Source of the DNA: Glandiceps talaboti
Taxonomy: Eukaryota > Hemichordata > Enteropneusta > Spengelidae
Direction: 5' to 3'
NCBI RefSeq assembly: GCF_964340395.1
Contig: NC_135561.1
Span: 20,470,740-20,481,739 of the forward strand
Length of the DNA stretch: 11,000 bases
Both the position numbers and the translations under genes were made by a program. The notes under the pieces were generated by a model. The model was not told the origin of the DNA and did no database searches. It saw only the letters and a program-made list of their open reading frames with translations. Of the stretch, positions 1 through 7,976 are shown in pieces (the stretch's first letter is position 1; the number at the start of each line of letters is the position of its first letter).

Positions 1-262
1 TAAAGTCCTTGGGCAAGATTTCAACCATGGATTGTGCCTCAGTCAACCCAGCTGTATAATTGGGTATGTGGTAGGATAGAGGTTGTAATGTGAATGCTTT
101 AATCATATGCATTTATAGAGGGTTGCAATGGATTGTATGCTCTCCAGGGTGTTGATGTATAAAGGGCCATTGTACCACAATAGGTACATGCCAGGAGTAA
201 TACTTGTAAAGTACTTTACGGACAGAGTTGAAAAGTGCTATATAAAAACTAACATTATTATG
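1..262 (+). mobile_element. SINE-like repeat copy A (body and tail, head not in window)
   Basis: This segment aligns along its length with 9415-9655 in the same orientation. Shared blocks include tcaacccagctgta (42-55), ggtaggatagaggtt (70-84), aaagggccattgt near 160-172, and taggtacatgccaggagtaa (181-200). Both copies continue into a taaagtacttt block. The copy ends in gtgctatataaaaact followed by a short attatta tail, a style I associate with SINE 3' ends in marine invertebrates (recollection, not searched). The tRNA-like head that precedes the body in the other copy would lie upstream of base 1, so it is either outside the window or missing. Homology to the second copy is directly visible; the SINE assignment is inferred. 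Confidence 0.6.
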
Positions 263-852
263 TGATAGAACTCTATAATGAGTAATGCCACACAAAGCCA
301 GACATACATAGGGTATCTACATGTCTGCTCACAGTGTTCTCTGCAGTCTAAATATCATGAGCATAGTGAATGAAAGCATGCACATAAAACATTGCAAGTA
401 TGATTGCAAGTAACTGGAGTACCTGCCTTTTACACTTGCACCATTATATATCATGGCGGTCTGTTATCAGTATATACCATAAATTGTTTATCCAAAAATG
501 GCAAATTTGGTAAATTCTTATATTATTGAATATTTAAAAATATTTTTTGTGTGTGCTAGTAGTGTTTGGGATGTTATAATATCTCTATTTTTGTACTGTT
601 TTCAAGATTTTCCCAACATTCACATAATTAGGATTTTTTCAAATGTATAAAAAAGTTTGTGGTTGGTACCAAAAAAAAGTAGGTAGGGTCGGGTAATTGG
701 AACAAAATCATGTTTGTATTTGGTCTTTCAGAATAGAACGCTTTTTCCTAATTAATACAGAGACTAACTCATCATTCTGTCTTGATTTAGTTAGGCAGGG
801 AAAGGTAAAATTTATCTTTATATAGTTCCAGTCACTTTATGTGGGTTTTTCA
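263..852. other. AT-rich spacer, no gene seen
   Basis: No open frame of note and no RNA gene is recognisable. The stretch has homopolymer runs, for example A8 near 671-678, and a small direct repeat of ttgcaagta around 393-412. A block within it (590-722) may be a decayed dispersed repeat and is listed separately. Confidence 0.6.
590..722. repeat. Possible decayed dispersed repeat, distant inverted partner at 8741-8850
   Basis: The block contains aggtagggtcgggtaattgg (681-700) followed by aacaaaatcatgttt. The reverse complement of 8741-8850 has the same order: aagtttg, an A-rich stretch, gggtcgagcg, then aaacaagataaag and atgtt. The match is weak, with several gaps, and the two copies lie in opposite orientation. 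It could be a coincidence of AT-rich sequence around one GGGTCG core. Confidence 0.3.
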
Positions 853-1397
853 AGAGGCTATCCGTTGGCTTTGAATCTGAAGATCTCATTCACCACATCT
901 AGAGGAATGAGAAGCTGAGATAAAATGTCAAATTCAAACAAAACCATACACACACATTGCAAGTAATATCATGCTTGTATTACTCATTCATAGAATTCTA
1001 CCCAATAAACATGTTTGTGTTTGTGTTTACTGTAGGCATTAAATTTACATACTATGTCCAAATATGGTACTATGTCCAAATATGGTACTATGTCCAAATA
1101 TGGTACTATGTCCAAATATGGTACATTTACCGACATATTAGGATACTACTTGTCAATCTGTTTCCTGGCGATCACTCGGAACAAAAATAAACGACACAAA
1201 ATGATGGAAATAGAGGTAAATAAAGCATTTAGCTGCTTTCACCACATCAGATTTTAATCAGATTGGCAACTTGTACACTATTTACATCATTCTAACAGGG
1301 GTTTACTCATTTGAATGAACAACTTTTGGCTCATAACTTCTTGTTCCTCTAGTTGTGGTGAATGAGATCTTAGAGTCAAAGCCAATGGATAACCTCT
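853..1397. repeat. Imperfect inverted repeat (foldback-like) enclosing a minisatellite
   Basis: The left arm at 853-919 is the reverse complement of the right arm at 1330-1397 with about 85% identity by eye over 67-68 bp and only small gaps. The best core is 18 bp exact: tgtggtgaatgagatctt at 1354-1371 pairs with 880-897. Weaker similarity may extend inward to about 950 and 1298. The arms are separated by about 410 bp that include the 18-bp tandem array. No clear target-site duplication or transposase is seen, so this could be a decayed non-autonomous foldback or MITE-like element, or an inverted duplication of other origin. Confidence 0.7.
1050..1124. repeat. 18-bp minisatellite, four perfect copies
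   Basis: The unit tactatgtccaaatatgg starts at 1050, 1068, 1086 and 1104, with identical copies, then a partial unit (tac). The perfect identity implies recent expansion or strong homogenisation. The unit length is a multiple of three and lacks stops in two forward frames, which produces two short overlapping open frames (957-1190 and 1054-1257). These are repeat by-products, not genes. Confidence 0.95.
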
Positions 1398-3243
1398 AGA
1401 GTGATGTCAGCTTGACCTGTTTTCGCCCTCTCTGTTACCATGGTTCCCTTAGCAAACACAGTGAAATCCTTTGAAATTCTTTGTCAGACTTGTAGGTGAA
1501 GTCTTAGACAGTGGCTGTCCATTAGGTATCATTTAGGTACACCACACTAGGCTATAGAAAGATCTCAGTGAAATGTCTTTGAAGAGGATGTCATTCCAGA
1601 TTAAGAAAGTAAATGACAAAATAGACAAGTGTCAAGCTATGGTACATTTGTTGTCAAAGTTTTAATTCAGTTTGACCTCAAGAAACAAAACCGGTTGTCG
1701 TGGAAACATTTTGGTGGAATTCTGAAACACTTTCTGAAGATAAACTTACCCTTTGAAAACATGATTCCTCATTATTCCCTGAGAACAAGTTGCCTTTCCC
1801 GCTTTCCCCCTCAACTAGCTGTATTCCCGCTACTGCCATGACATCTAAATGCTCCCTTAGTAATTCATACTGGTGGGTAGAATTTGTCAAGGTATGAACA
1901 GAAAAATTTATAGATAAATGATAATAGCTATGTTTGTTCATGTTGGCCATGAAGTTGCCATGTTGACTAGGCTAATGTATGTTTGTCTGTTCATGTAATT
2001 GCTTGTACTTGAACGTCTGCACTTCATACAAACTTCCTGCAATTCCCAAAGGACTTTATTTACTTAGTTCTATTTTTAGTAAGTTTGGCTGTCAAAAAGA
2101 ACAGACCAATATATTTCAACCTTGTTGCAGCTAGCTTTTGATTGCATTGTGGTTTAGTGGACCCCTTAGGCTACACCAAGGACATTGCATTGTGGGGATT
2201 AAAAAAATGCTAAAACCTCATTCTGTTAGTGCTCTCACAGTGTAACAAAGCAAATATATCAAAAAATGACCTTGTTAGTATAAACTTTTTAAAAGTGTGA
2301 TTGCTACTTGAGTGTATATCAAGCTGTTGATGAGATTCTAGAGATGCTAGACAGGGATATTAAGTTATCAGCCTATTAGTGATATGGCAGTTGGCTATTA
2401 CAAATGGAAGTCAACCTCAATACCAACACTTACATTACATCTGTTACAAGCTTATCTACATGGAATCGGATTTAAAAGTGAGTTTGTGTCTTTGAAATCT
2501 GTATGATCCTTTCAGACCATATTTGAATCAAAATTATGTACATTTTGCTGATTAACAGAATTGAAAAGTGAATATTATAGAACTTTGTTATAATAGTATT
2601 TGCTTAAAGGCCGTGGTTGGATTAGGAGTGAGATTGTTGCGAGAAAGACAGTTGTCTAGAATAGCTAGGGAAAAAGTTGGTCCTTAACAAATGAATATTC
2701 CTATTGAGTCCTTATGACTTTACTCATACGAGAACACTAATGCACAGTGAAATAAAACTACAAGCAGAAGTTTTTCACCCACATGTCAAATTTGTTGCAC
2801 GACAAACACAGTTTTTGTTGCGCTATTATTCTACCCCTATTCCTGATTTCGTTTATTGCAAATATTGAATCTAAATCATCATTTATGACATGTATGGTCA
2901 ATTTTCATGGAATAATCCTCCTTGATGTTACCTCTTCTAATTCAAATCAAACAATGTCTCTCACAAAGTCAAAACCCTTTTTATAGGCTCCCTTCTGGTT
3001 TAAATTATTAGCATTTAGAAATTAAATTGATAGAGCTTCATAATTGGATGCATACATTTCTCAACAAAAGCCATCATTCAAATTTCAGTCCAAATATAAA
3101 ATTGAAGAATTTATACCCCCCATAGGGTACGTAGCATGTCATCAGATCAGAATGTAATATCAAATGTATGATAGAAAACACTCCCTCTCCTCCCCTGCCA
3201 TCCCCCATGGGCTACTTTGTAGAAAATTACCAACTAATGTGAT
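1398..3243. other. Long unassigned non-coding stretch
   Basis: No gene, RNA or mobile element is recognisable. Open frames here are short, such as 1678-1950 on the minus strand (90 codons) and 2783-2986 on the plus strand (67 codons, with a hydrophobic stretch). They have no domain that I recognise. A 12-bp direct repeat, attgcattgtgg, lies at 2141-2152 and 2184-2195. Base composition is AT-rich with few CpG. Confidence 0.6.
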
Positions 3244-3268
3244 GAAACTGCCTCATTGGGGCAGTTTC
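3244..3268. repeat. Perfect 9-bp hairpin
   Basis: gaaactgcc (3244-3252) pairs exactly with ggcagtttc (3260-3268) around a 7-base loop. There is no T-run after it and no gene before it, so it is not called a terminator. It may be chance or part of a decayed element. Confidence 0.7.
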
Positions 3269-3320
3269 CTTCTGTACCCGGGTAATTATAGACTTTCAAA
3301 TAGGAGGTATTGTACCCTAA

Positions 3321-3588
3321 AGGAGTTCATTGAATCTCAGATACAAATATTGTGACAGATGCATCTGTAGGGAATATATTATTTTGGTAAATTCATAATA
3401 AAATGAAAGAAAATCACTAATGTCGTAAGTTGTGCATTGTCTATACTGTTGTAATTCTAAAGTTTCAAAATGGCCATCAGTGACATTGAGATCTGTGATT
3501 TTGGCTTGTATGTGCTATAGTAAGCTTGCAGCTCCTAGAAACAATTCTATTTTATACATTAATCTCATTTTGTATTGAATGAACTCCT
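3321..3588. repeat. Short inverted repeat pair (15 bp, one mismatch)
   Basis: aggagttcattgaat at 3321-3335 is the reverse complement of attgaatgaactcct at 3574-3588 except for one base. About 240 bp lie between the arms. A MITE-like origin is possible, but no target-site duplication was found and the arms are short, so chance is not excluded. A related ctcctagaaa also occurs twice, at about 3532 and 3583. Confidence 0.4.
3355..3368. repeat. 14-bp perfect palindrome
   Basis: acagatgcatctgt equals its own reverse complement. It could be a binding site for a dimeric DNA-binding protein, but nothing around it supports a role. Confidence 0.75.
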
Positions 3589-3864
3589 AGAAAGATAATC
3601 TGAAAAAAAAATAATATCATTATTGAATTTTTTGTTACCCGATAGGTATGTGAATTAGTTTTGTTTATATTTGATGAGACATGTGCATGACCACCTTTAC
3701 CATGGATTCACGCTTCCACTTTGCCAACGGTGGAAGAGCCGTTGTACACTTAGAAGTAGTATGCACAAAAATATTCTTAATATTGAGTGAAATTTGTATT
3801 CCTAGATTATGAGCATTACTATTTATAATGTCAGTACTACAATGGATGTAGTGACGATAGTTGG
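3369..3864. other. Unassigned stretch with overlapping hairpins at 3713-3744
   Basis: No gene is seen. In a locally richer patch, cttccac (3713-3719) can pair with gtggaag (3730-3736), and caacgg (3725-3730) can pair with ccgttg (3739-3744). The two stems share bases and exclude each other. The rest is AT-rich, including an A-rich run near 3604-3612. Confidence 0.55.
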
Positions 3865-4021
3865 CAGTTGGTAAAATGGATTTACTGGTGCATTTACTGA
3901 AAAAACACCACCACAGTTACAGTTGGTAAAATGAGATTTACTGGTACATTTACTGAAATAACACGACCACAGTTACAGTTGGTACATCGACTTACAAATA
4001 CATTTACTGAAATAACACCAT
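3865..4021. repeat. 56-bp tandem repeat, three diverged copies
   Basis: Units start with cagttggta at 3865, 3920 and 3976, giving spacings of 55 and 56 bp. Each contains a form of tacatttactgaaataacac near its end. The third copy is the most diverged in its first half. Short minus-strand open frames over this array are by-products. Confidence 0.9.
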
Positions 4022-4145
4022 GTTTTAATACTAAATGAATAACGTTTTGTATGCCTCGATGGTTTGTTAAAGTGGATGGTATTATTGTTAACGCAATCAT
4101 GCTGATGGTTATAAATGATTGAGTTCGCAATGAATTCAGAATCGT

Positions 4146-4403
4146 TATTTATAAATATTGCCACCGTGTTGACAAATATTTCAAAAGTTGTCATTGGTAA
4201 TATAAACCATTCCTTCATTCCTAAATTAGAAATCCTGTATTTATTAAGAATAGAACGGAACATTTTTATCGACACTCGTGAATTACTAGTCACCATGAAT
4301 TTGAAATTATGATTTACAAAAATTGCCCGCTTTTAAAAATCAAATGGTTGATAAACCGTTCCTACATTCATAAATTGTAAATCCTGCACATTTAGTACAA
4401 AGA
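4146..4403. repeat. Diverged duplication of about 150-165 bp
   Basis: 4157-4250 and 4322-4403 share attgcc, ataaacc followed by a ttcctncattc block, taaatt, and aaatcctg in the same order. The offset is 165 bp at attgcc and 149 bp at ataaacc, so the copies differ by indels. This looks like an old tandem duplication; identity is modest. Confidence 0.6.
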
Positions 4404-4406
4404 ATC

Positions 4407-4441
4407 GTTTGTTTGTTTGTTTGTTTGTTTGTTTGTTTGTG
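4407..4441. repeat. (GTTT)n microsatellite
   Basis: About 8.5 uninterrupted units of gttt. It starts directly after the second copy of the diverged duplication. The lack of interruptions suggests that it is length-variable. Confidence 0.97.
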
Positions 4442-4584
4442 GAAGTGATTATTAATGATAAGAATATTGAAAACCTGAATCAGGAGCCCAGCTGTTATAA
4501 AAACATGATTAGTTTCTAAACAACTAGGATGGCCTTAACCTCTTGATTTCAGGTGTCATTCACCTCGGCCGGTCAACAACCTCT

Positions 4585-4730
4585 GTTGGTGTCTCACAAT
4601 GGTAGATTTCATCCTTGTAAAACTATGCTGCCTCCTGTACCAACATTGCAATGCTTTGTTGGGGTCTCACAATGGTAACATTTATCCTTGTAAAACTACT
4701 TTGCTTTCTACAAGAACATTGCACTGCTTT
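4585..4730. repeat. 73-bp tandem duplication
   Basis: 4585-4657 and 4658-4730 are adjacent copies. Both begin gttggNgtctcacaatggta, share atccttgtaaaacta, and end in aacattgcantgcttt. Differences are scattered substitutions, so the event is not recent. No open frame spans it. Confidence 0.9.
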
Positions 4731-4768
4731 GCGAATCGAACTTCATATAGTGAGGGCTCAAAATTAGC

Positions 4769-4793
4769 AGTAGTCTAGGTCACAAAGACTACT
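4769..4793. repeat. Perfect 8-bp hairpin
   Basis: agtagtct (4769-4776) pairs exactly with agactact (4786-4793) around a 9-base loop. Another gacta follows at about 4801, giving the region a repetitive look. The role is unknown. Confidence 0.65.
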
Positions 4794-4930
4794 AGATTTC
4801 GACTACCAAATTTATAAGGTGATAGTGTGTTAGACCACTGGAAATTTGTAGCTGAAACAGTTGACTTGGCTAAATCAGAGCACCAAGTGTAGAAGTTACA
4901 TTCAAGCCATGCTAAAGGTAACTATAAATT

Positions 4931-5225
4931 GAGAATATGTTAACTGGAGGAGACTAAGTAATAGCACGTCTCGGAGGTCACTAACCGAGTGGTTATTGGC
5001 ACCGAACAAATCAACGATTTCTAGATGAACCTGGCGGCGATGATGAGTAACGGGTCCCTGGGAGGATAGCTTTGAATAAATCTTAACAACCAGGGCAACT
5101 GAATAATGGCATGTGATGAAGGTCGCTGACCGAGGGGTCACTCGGCAAACACATGAACGCTGTGAAACGTAATACATGAACTTGTTCAGCATTGCTGAAT
5201 AGGTGAGTCCCGTAGAGGTTTCTGT
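4931..5225. repeat. Diverged 145-bp tandem duplication, CpG-richer than surroundings
   Basis: aggtcactaaccgag (from 4975) corresponds to aggtcgctgaccgag (from 5120), an offset of 145 bp. Flanking blocks follow in the same order: aagtaatagcacg with gaataatggcatg upstream, and atgaacctg with atgaacttg plus a gtccc block downstream. About 15 CpG occur in 300 bp, well above the neighbouring DNA. A minus-strand open frame (4902-5246, 114 codons) covers both copies, but the offset puts the two copies in different frames, which argues against a repeated protein domain. The forward frame has several stops. It may be a fragment of an old mobile element or of a once constrained sequence. Confidence 0.7.
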
Positions 5226-5535
5226 GAGCGTGGAAAGATAACTCATTTACTCACAGGGATAGATATGTGTCATGTAAAAAGTTCAAATTTCATATGAGTG
5301 CTAAAAGTATGAATATTGTTAAAGGGGCAAAACGTGAGTTACTTTGTTCATTTTTTTTTGGGGGGGGGTATTGGTAGTTTTTTGCAGGGATTTAAGAAAT
5401 GTTTGTACTTGATTTTCTTGAAATGTATTTAAAGATCATTTACTATTAGTAGAAATCAAACCTGTTCATCATTCTCAAATCATGGTACCTATAACACAAC
5501 AATTAAGTCAAATATAGTTACTTTTGAAAGGTAAA
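5226..5535. other. Unassigned stretch with T9G9 run
   Basis: There is no gene or recognised repeat except the T9 (5351-5359) plus G9 (5360-5368) run. The remainder is AT-rich. Confidence 0.6.
5351..5368. repeat. T9G9 homopolymer junction
   Basis: Nine T are followed directly by nine G. The G-run is a likely site of polymerase slippage and of sequencing or assembly error. Confidence 0.9.
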
Positions 5536-5598
5536 TTTGGAACAAATGCGTGATCAAGATCCGTAGCAGATTGATCAAAATGTCACATTTGTTTCAAA
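5536..5598. repeat. Imperfect inverted repeat, two paired blocks
   Basis: tttggaacaaatg (5536-5548) pairs with catttgtttcaaa (5586-5598) at 12 of 13 positions, and tgatcaa (5551-5557) pairs exactly with ttgatca (5571-5577). Together they form a long stem with an asymmetric internal bulge and a loop of about 13 bases. No gene contains it. Confidence 0.7.
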
Positions 5599-5699
5599 GC
5601 TCAAACTCACTCCTAGTTTTGTTACTAATCCTGGTGCACATGCATTGTCACATCAATGAACAAATTCTATATGGATACCGGCTTTCTGCACAAGTCACT

Positions 5700-5782
5700 T
5701 TGTAATGAAGTGGTTATAGAGCATGTCTTTGGATAGATAGGTTCAGAACTAGAGGTACTGTGTTCGAGACCCACCAAGGTAA
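5700..5782 (+). mobile_element. tRNA-derived SINE head (second family, fragment)
   Basis: gttcgagac at 5762-5770 matches the internal RNA polymerase III B box. About 40-50 bases upstream, gaagtggttatagagc (near 5708-5722) resembles an A box with a one-base insertion. The block between them and the following ccaccaagg look like a tRNA-related SINE head. An intact cloverleaf is not apparent, so this is not called a tRNA gene. It differs from the head at 9326. The 3' limit is not visible. Confidence 0.5.
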
Positions 5783-5875
5783 GGGCGATTTTGTACACAC
5801 ACTTTACAGAATGACAGGTGCAGAATTAGGTGGTAGAACACGGTAGGGCAGCACATGTTGGTTGCATTGTAACAG

Positions 5876-6049
5876 TTGACAAGTTGGAGACAGTACTATA
5901 GAAATGATTAACATGCTGAGGACAGTTTCATTCATGGGTTGAAAGTGTTAGCGGACAGTTCCTTTCATGGGTTAACGGTATGCAGACACTTTCTTTGTGT
6001 AAAAGTGTCCCATTAACTGAAAAGTGTCTGTTAATTGACGAGTTGGAGA
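5876..6049. repeat. Nest of small direct and inverted repeats
   Basis: A 15-bp near-identical pair, ttgacNagttggaga, bounds the block at 5876-5890 and 6035-6049. Inside, a 33-bp unit (ggacagtt then ttcatgggtt) occurs twice, from about 5919 and 5952. A 19-bp unit beginning aaaagtgtc or aaaagtgtct occurs at 6001 and 6020. The segment cagacacttt (5983-5992) can pair with aaagtgtctg (6021-6030), while its last eight bases can pair instead with aaagtgtc (6002-6009). The flanking gttaa (5971-5975) and ttaac (6014-6018) extend the nearer pairing after a small bulge. Confidence 0.75.
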
Positions 6050-6663
6050 GGTGTATAACTAATCTAAAGAAATGGGAAAATGGAAAGCACACAATCATAA
6101 GAAGTAATGGTATTATGATAAAATGTGCAAATGATGTTTCATGCATAAAATAGTTTGATTACTTGTGTTCTGTTACCCTGTCCTTTTATGAATAACTTCC
6201 TGTACAAAACCAAAACTTTTCCTACATATTTTAGTTTGAAGAATTTATTAAGTTACAAACACAGACTTGGTATGTGTTGTTGCACACTGTTTTCAAGTAG
6301 GAAAGCAGAGTAAAAGTTATTTTATTAAGTAGAGATCCAAACTAAACACCCATTTCTTTTCTTTATGGCCACTTTAATGTTGAATATTTGTATTGTCAAC
6401 ATCATATCACCAATTTCATATTAATGTTCACCAGATCTGTTTGATACAACAACTCAGAAACCACAATAGGAAACTACATACTACACTTTAAGATAGCAAG
6501 ATTGAATAACAAGATTGAATAAATACATTTTGTCTAAATGAAATCAACTATCATACCACCACCTAGCTGCTAGACCTCGGGCTTTCTTCTGTTACAACAC
6601 ATGAGTGATGGTCGCTTTGTGCATTGACAGTGGAGAACAAATTTCTTCTCTCCTGTCTATGCT
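6050..6663. other. Unassigned non-coding stretch
   Basis: No gene or RNA is recognised. A 13-bp step duplication of caagattgaata lies at 6497 and 6510. From about 6560 the sequence becomes richer in GC, leading to the hairpins at 6664 and 6705. Confidence 0.55.
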
Positions 6664-6729
6664 TTGCACCTAAAGGTGCAATGGAGGAAGAACCGTGCTA
6701 GCGCCCTCAGTGAGCAGAATAGCCTGAGG
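6664..6729. repeat. Two neighbouring hairpins
   Basis: ttgcacct (6664-6671) and aggtgcaa (6674-6681) form a perfect 8-bp inverted repeat with only two bases between. cctcag (6705-6710) and ctgagg (6724-6729) form a second stem. The surrounding 6560-6750 is less AT-rich than its neighbours. No gene or RNA family is recognised. Confidence 0.6.
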
Positions 6730-6878
6730 TGTATAGCAGCAAGACTAACCACCACCATGCAGACATCAAAACATTGGTACCTACGTGTCTAAATCTAGTT
6801 CCAGTACGTTGAAATGGTTTAATTTGGACAAAATGTAGCAAGAAAGTGAAATATTGCTATCTTAAAGAGTAGCATGTC

Positions 6879-7243
6879 CAGTTTTGTGTTGGTTTCTGTG
6901 TGTACGGTATCAAACAGAGCCAGTGAACACTATTATGAAACATGCTGTATGATGATATGTGGTGACATCAGTTTTGTGTTGGTTTCTGTGTGTTTGTATC
7001 AACCAGAGTCAGTGAACACTATTATGGAACGTGATGTATGATGTTATGTGGTGACATCAGTTTTGTGTTGGTTTCTGTGTGTACGGTATCAAACAGAGTC
7101 AGTGAACACTATTATGAAACGTGCTGTATGATGTTATGTGGTGACATCAGTTTTGTGTTGGTTTCTGTGTGTACGGTATCAAACAGAGTCAGTGAACCCT
7201 ATATTAAACGTGCTGTATGATGTTATGTGGTGACATCAGTTTT
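6879..7243. repeat. 90-bp tandem array, four copies plus a stub
   Basis: Units begin cagttttgtgttggtttctg at 6879, 6969, 7058 and 7148, with a stub at 7237, so the lengths are 90, 89, 90 and 89 bp. Copy 2 reads gtttgtatc where the others read gtacggtatc. Copy 4 has an altered end. The third and fourth copies stay open in one forward frame (7038-7220), giving a 30-residue repeat that begins MMLCGDISF. One-base length changes break the frame in the other copies, so this is a minisatellite and not a gene. Confidence 0.95.
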
Positions 7244-7370
7244 AAAATTGTAGATGAAGCATGTGATTGTCATGTGATTGTCATCCACTTTAGAAGTGAA
7301 ACTAACATAAAACTGTTACAGTATTACTTTCTGTGGTTAGATTTAACTGTGAGTCATTGTCGTGCCATGC

Positions 7371-7461
7371 AATCAAAAATAGAAGTGATGTGCCAAGAAA
7401 TTGTTTAGCTGTGTAATCAAAAATAGAAGTGACTATGCCAAGAAATAGTTGTCTAGCTATG
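7371..7461. repeat. 44-bp direct duplication, outlier of a decayed repeat family
   Basis: aatcaaaaatagaagtga starts at 7371 and 7415. Both copies continue with tgccaagaaat and a ttagct or ctagct block. The same parts (aagaaatt, tctagctatgtgatcaaaa) recur in diverged form at 7911-7935 and 7977-8300, which links this pair to that family. An 11-bp duplication, catgtgattgt, lies just upstream at 7260 and 7271. Confidence 0.85.
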
Positions 7462-7629
7462 CAAGACACTTAGTCCAATGACAGGAACATATTAACGATA
7501 CAAAACTACAGTTATTCCAACTATTAGAATGATATCATGACAATTTGGAGACATGAACTTGAAAAAAGTTTGTTTTGTTTTGATAGAAGTCACCAAGTTT
7601 TGTTGTCTATGTAAAATCTTTACTGTTAT

Positions 7630-7857
7630 GTACCAACATTGTAACCGCAGACAAGATGTCATGTACCAACGTTGTAACCACAGACAAGATGTCATGTAGC
7701 AACATTGTAACCACAGACAAGATGTCATGACCAACATTGTAACCGCAGACAAGATGTCATGTACCAACATTGTAACCACAGACAAGATGTCATGTACCAA
7801 CATTGTAACCACAGACAAGATGTCATGTACCAACATTGTAACCACAGACAAGATGTC
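7630..7857. repeat. 33-bp minisatellite, seven copies
   Basis: Units begin gtaccaac or close variants at 7630, 7663, 7696, 7729, 7761, 7794 and 7827. The common core is cagacaagatgtcat. Copy 4 has lost one base (period 32). Variants are mostly single substitutions such as accg against acca. A minus-strand open frame (7492-7851) crosses the array, but its 11-residue repeat changes frame at the one-base deletion, which argues against translation. There are no spacers between units, so it is not a CRISPR array. Confidence 0.97.
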
Positions 7858-7976
7858 TTCTTAAGGGTCTAAAAATGACAATGTCATGATTGTGTCAGAA
7901 ATGAGAAAAATAAACAAAGCTATGTGATCAAAATAGCATATAACTAAGTTGAATGTCAAACAATTGGATAAGAAAT

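Noticed and set aside
1678-1950. 90-codon minus-strand frame as an exon
   Set aside because: No recognisable domain. The plus strand is also open over much of it (1629-1841), and no convincing splice pair was found.
2783-2986. 67-codon forward frame with a hydrophobic segment, as a small secreted protein
   Set aside because: Its length is within chance for this composition, and no start context or supporting structure distinguishes it.
4902-5246. 114-codon minus-strand open frame as a gene
   Set aside because: No motif that I recognise. The underlying 145-bp duplication changes frame between copies, and no promoter, splice or partner signal supports it.
7038-7220. 30-residue repeat protein
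   Set aside because: Only two of four 90-bp copies are in frame, since the other copies have one-base length differences.
7492-7851. 119-codon minus-strand frame with an 11-residue repeat
   Set aside because: It is a translation of the 33-bp minisatellite. The one-base deletion in copy 4 switches the peptide repeat to another frame.
7630-7857. CRISPR array
   Set aside because: The repeats are head to tail without unique spacers, no cas-like gene is present, and the context is eukaryotic.
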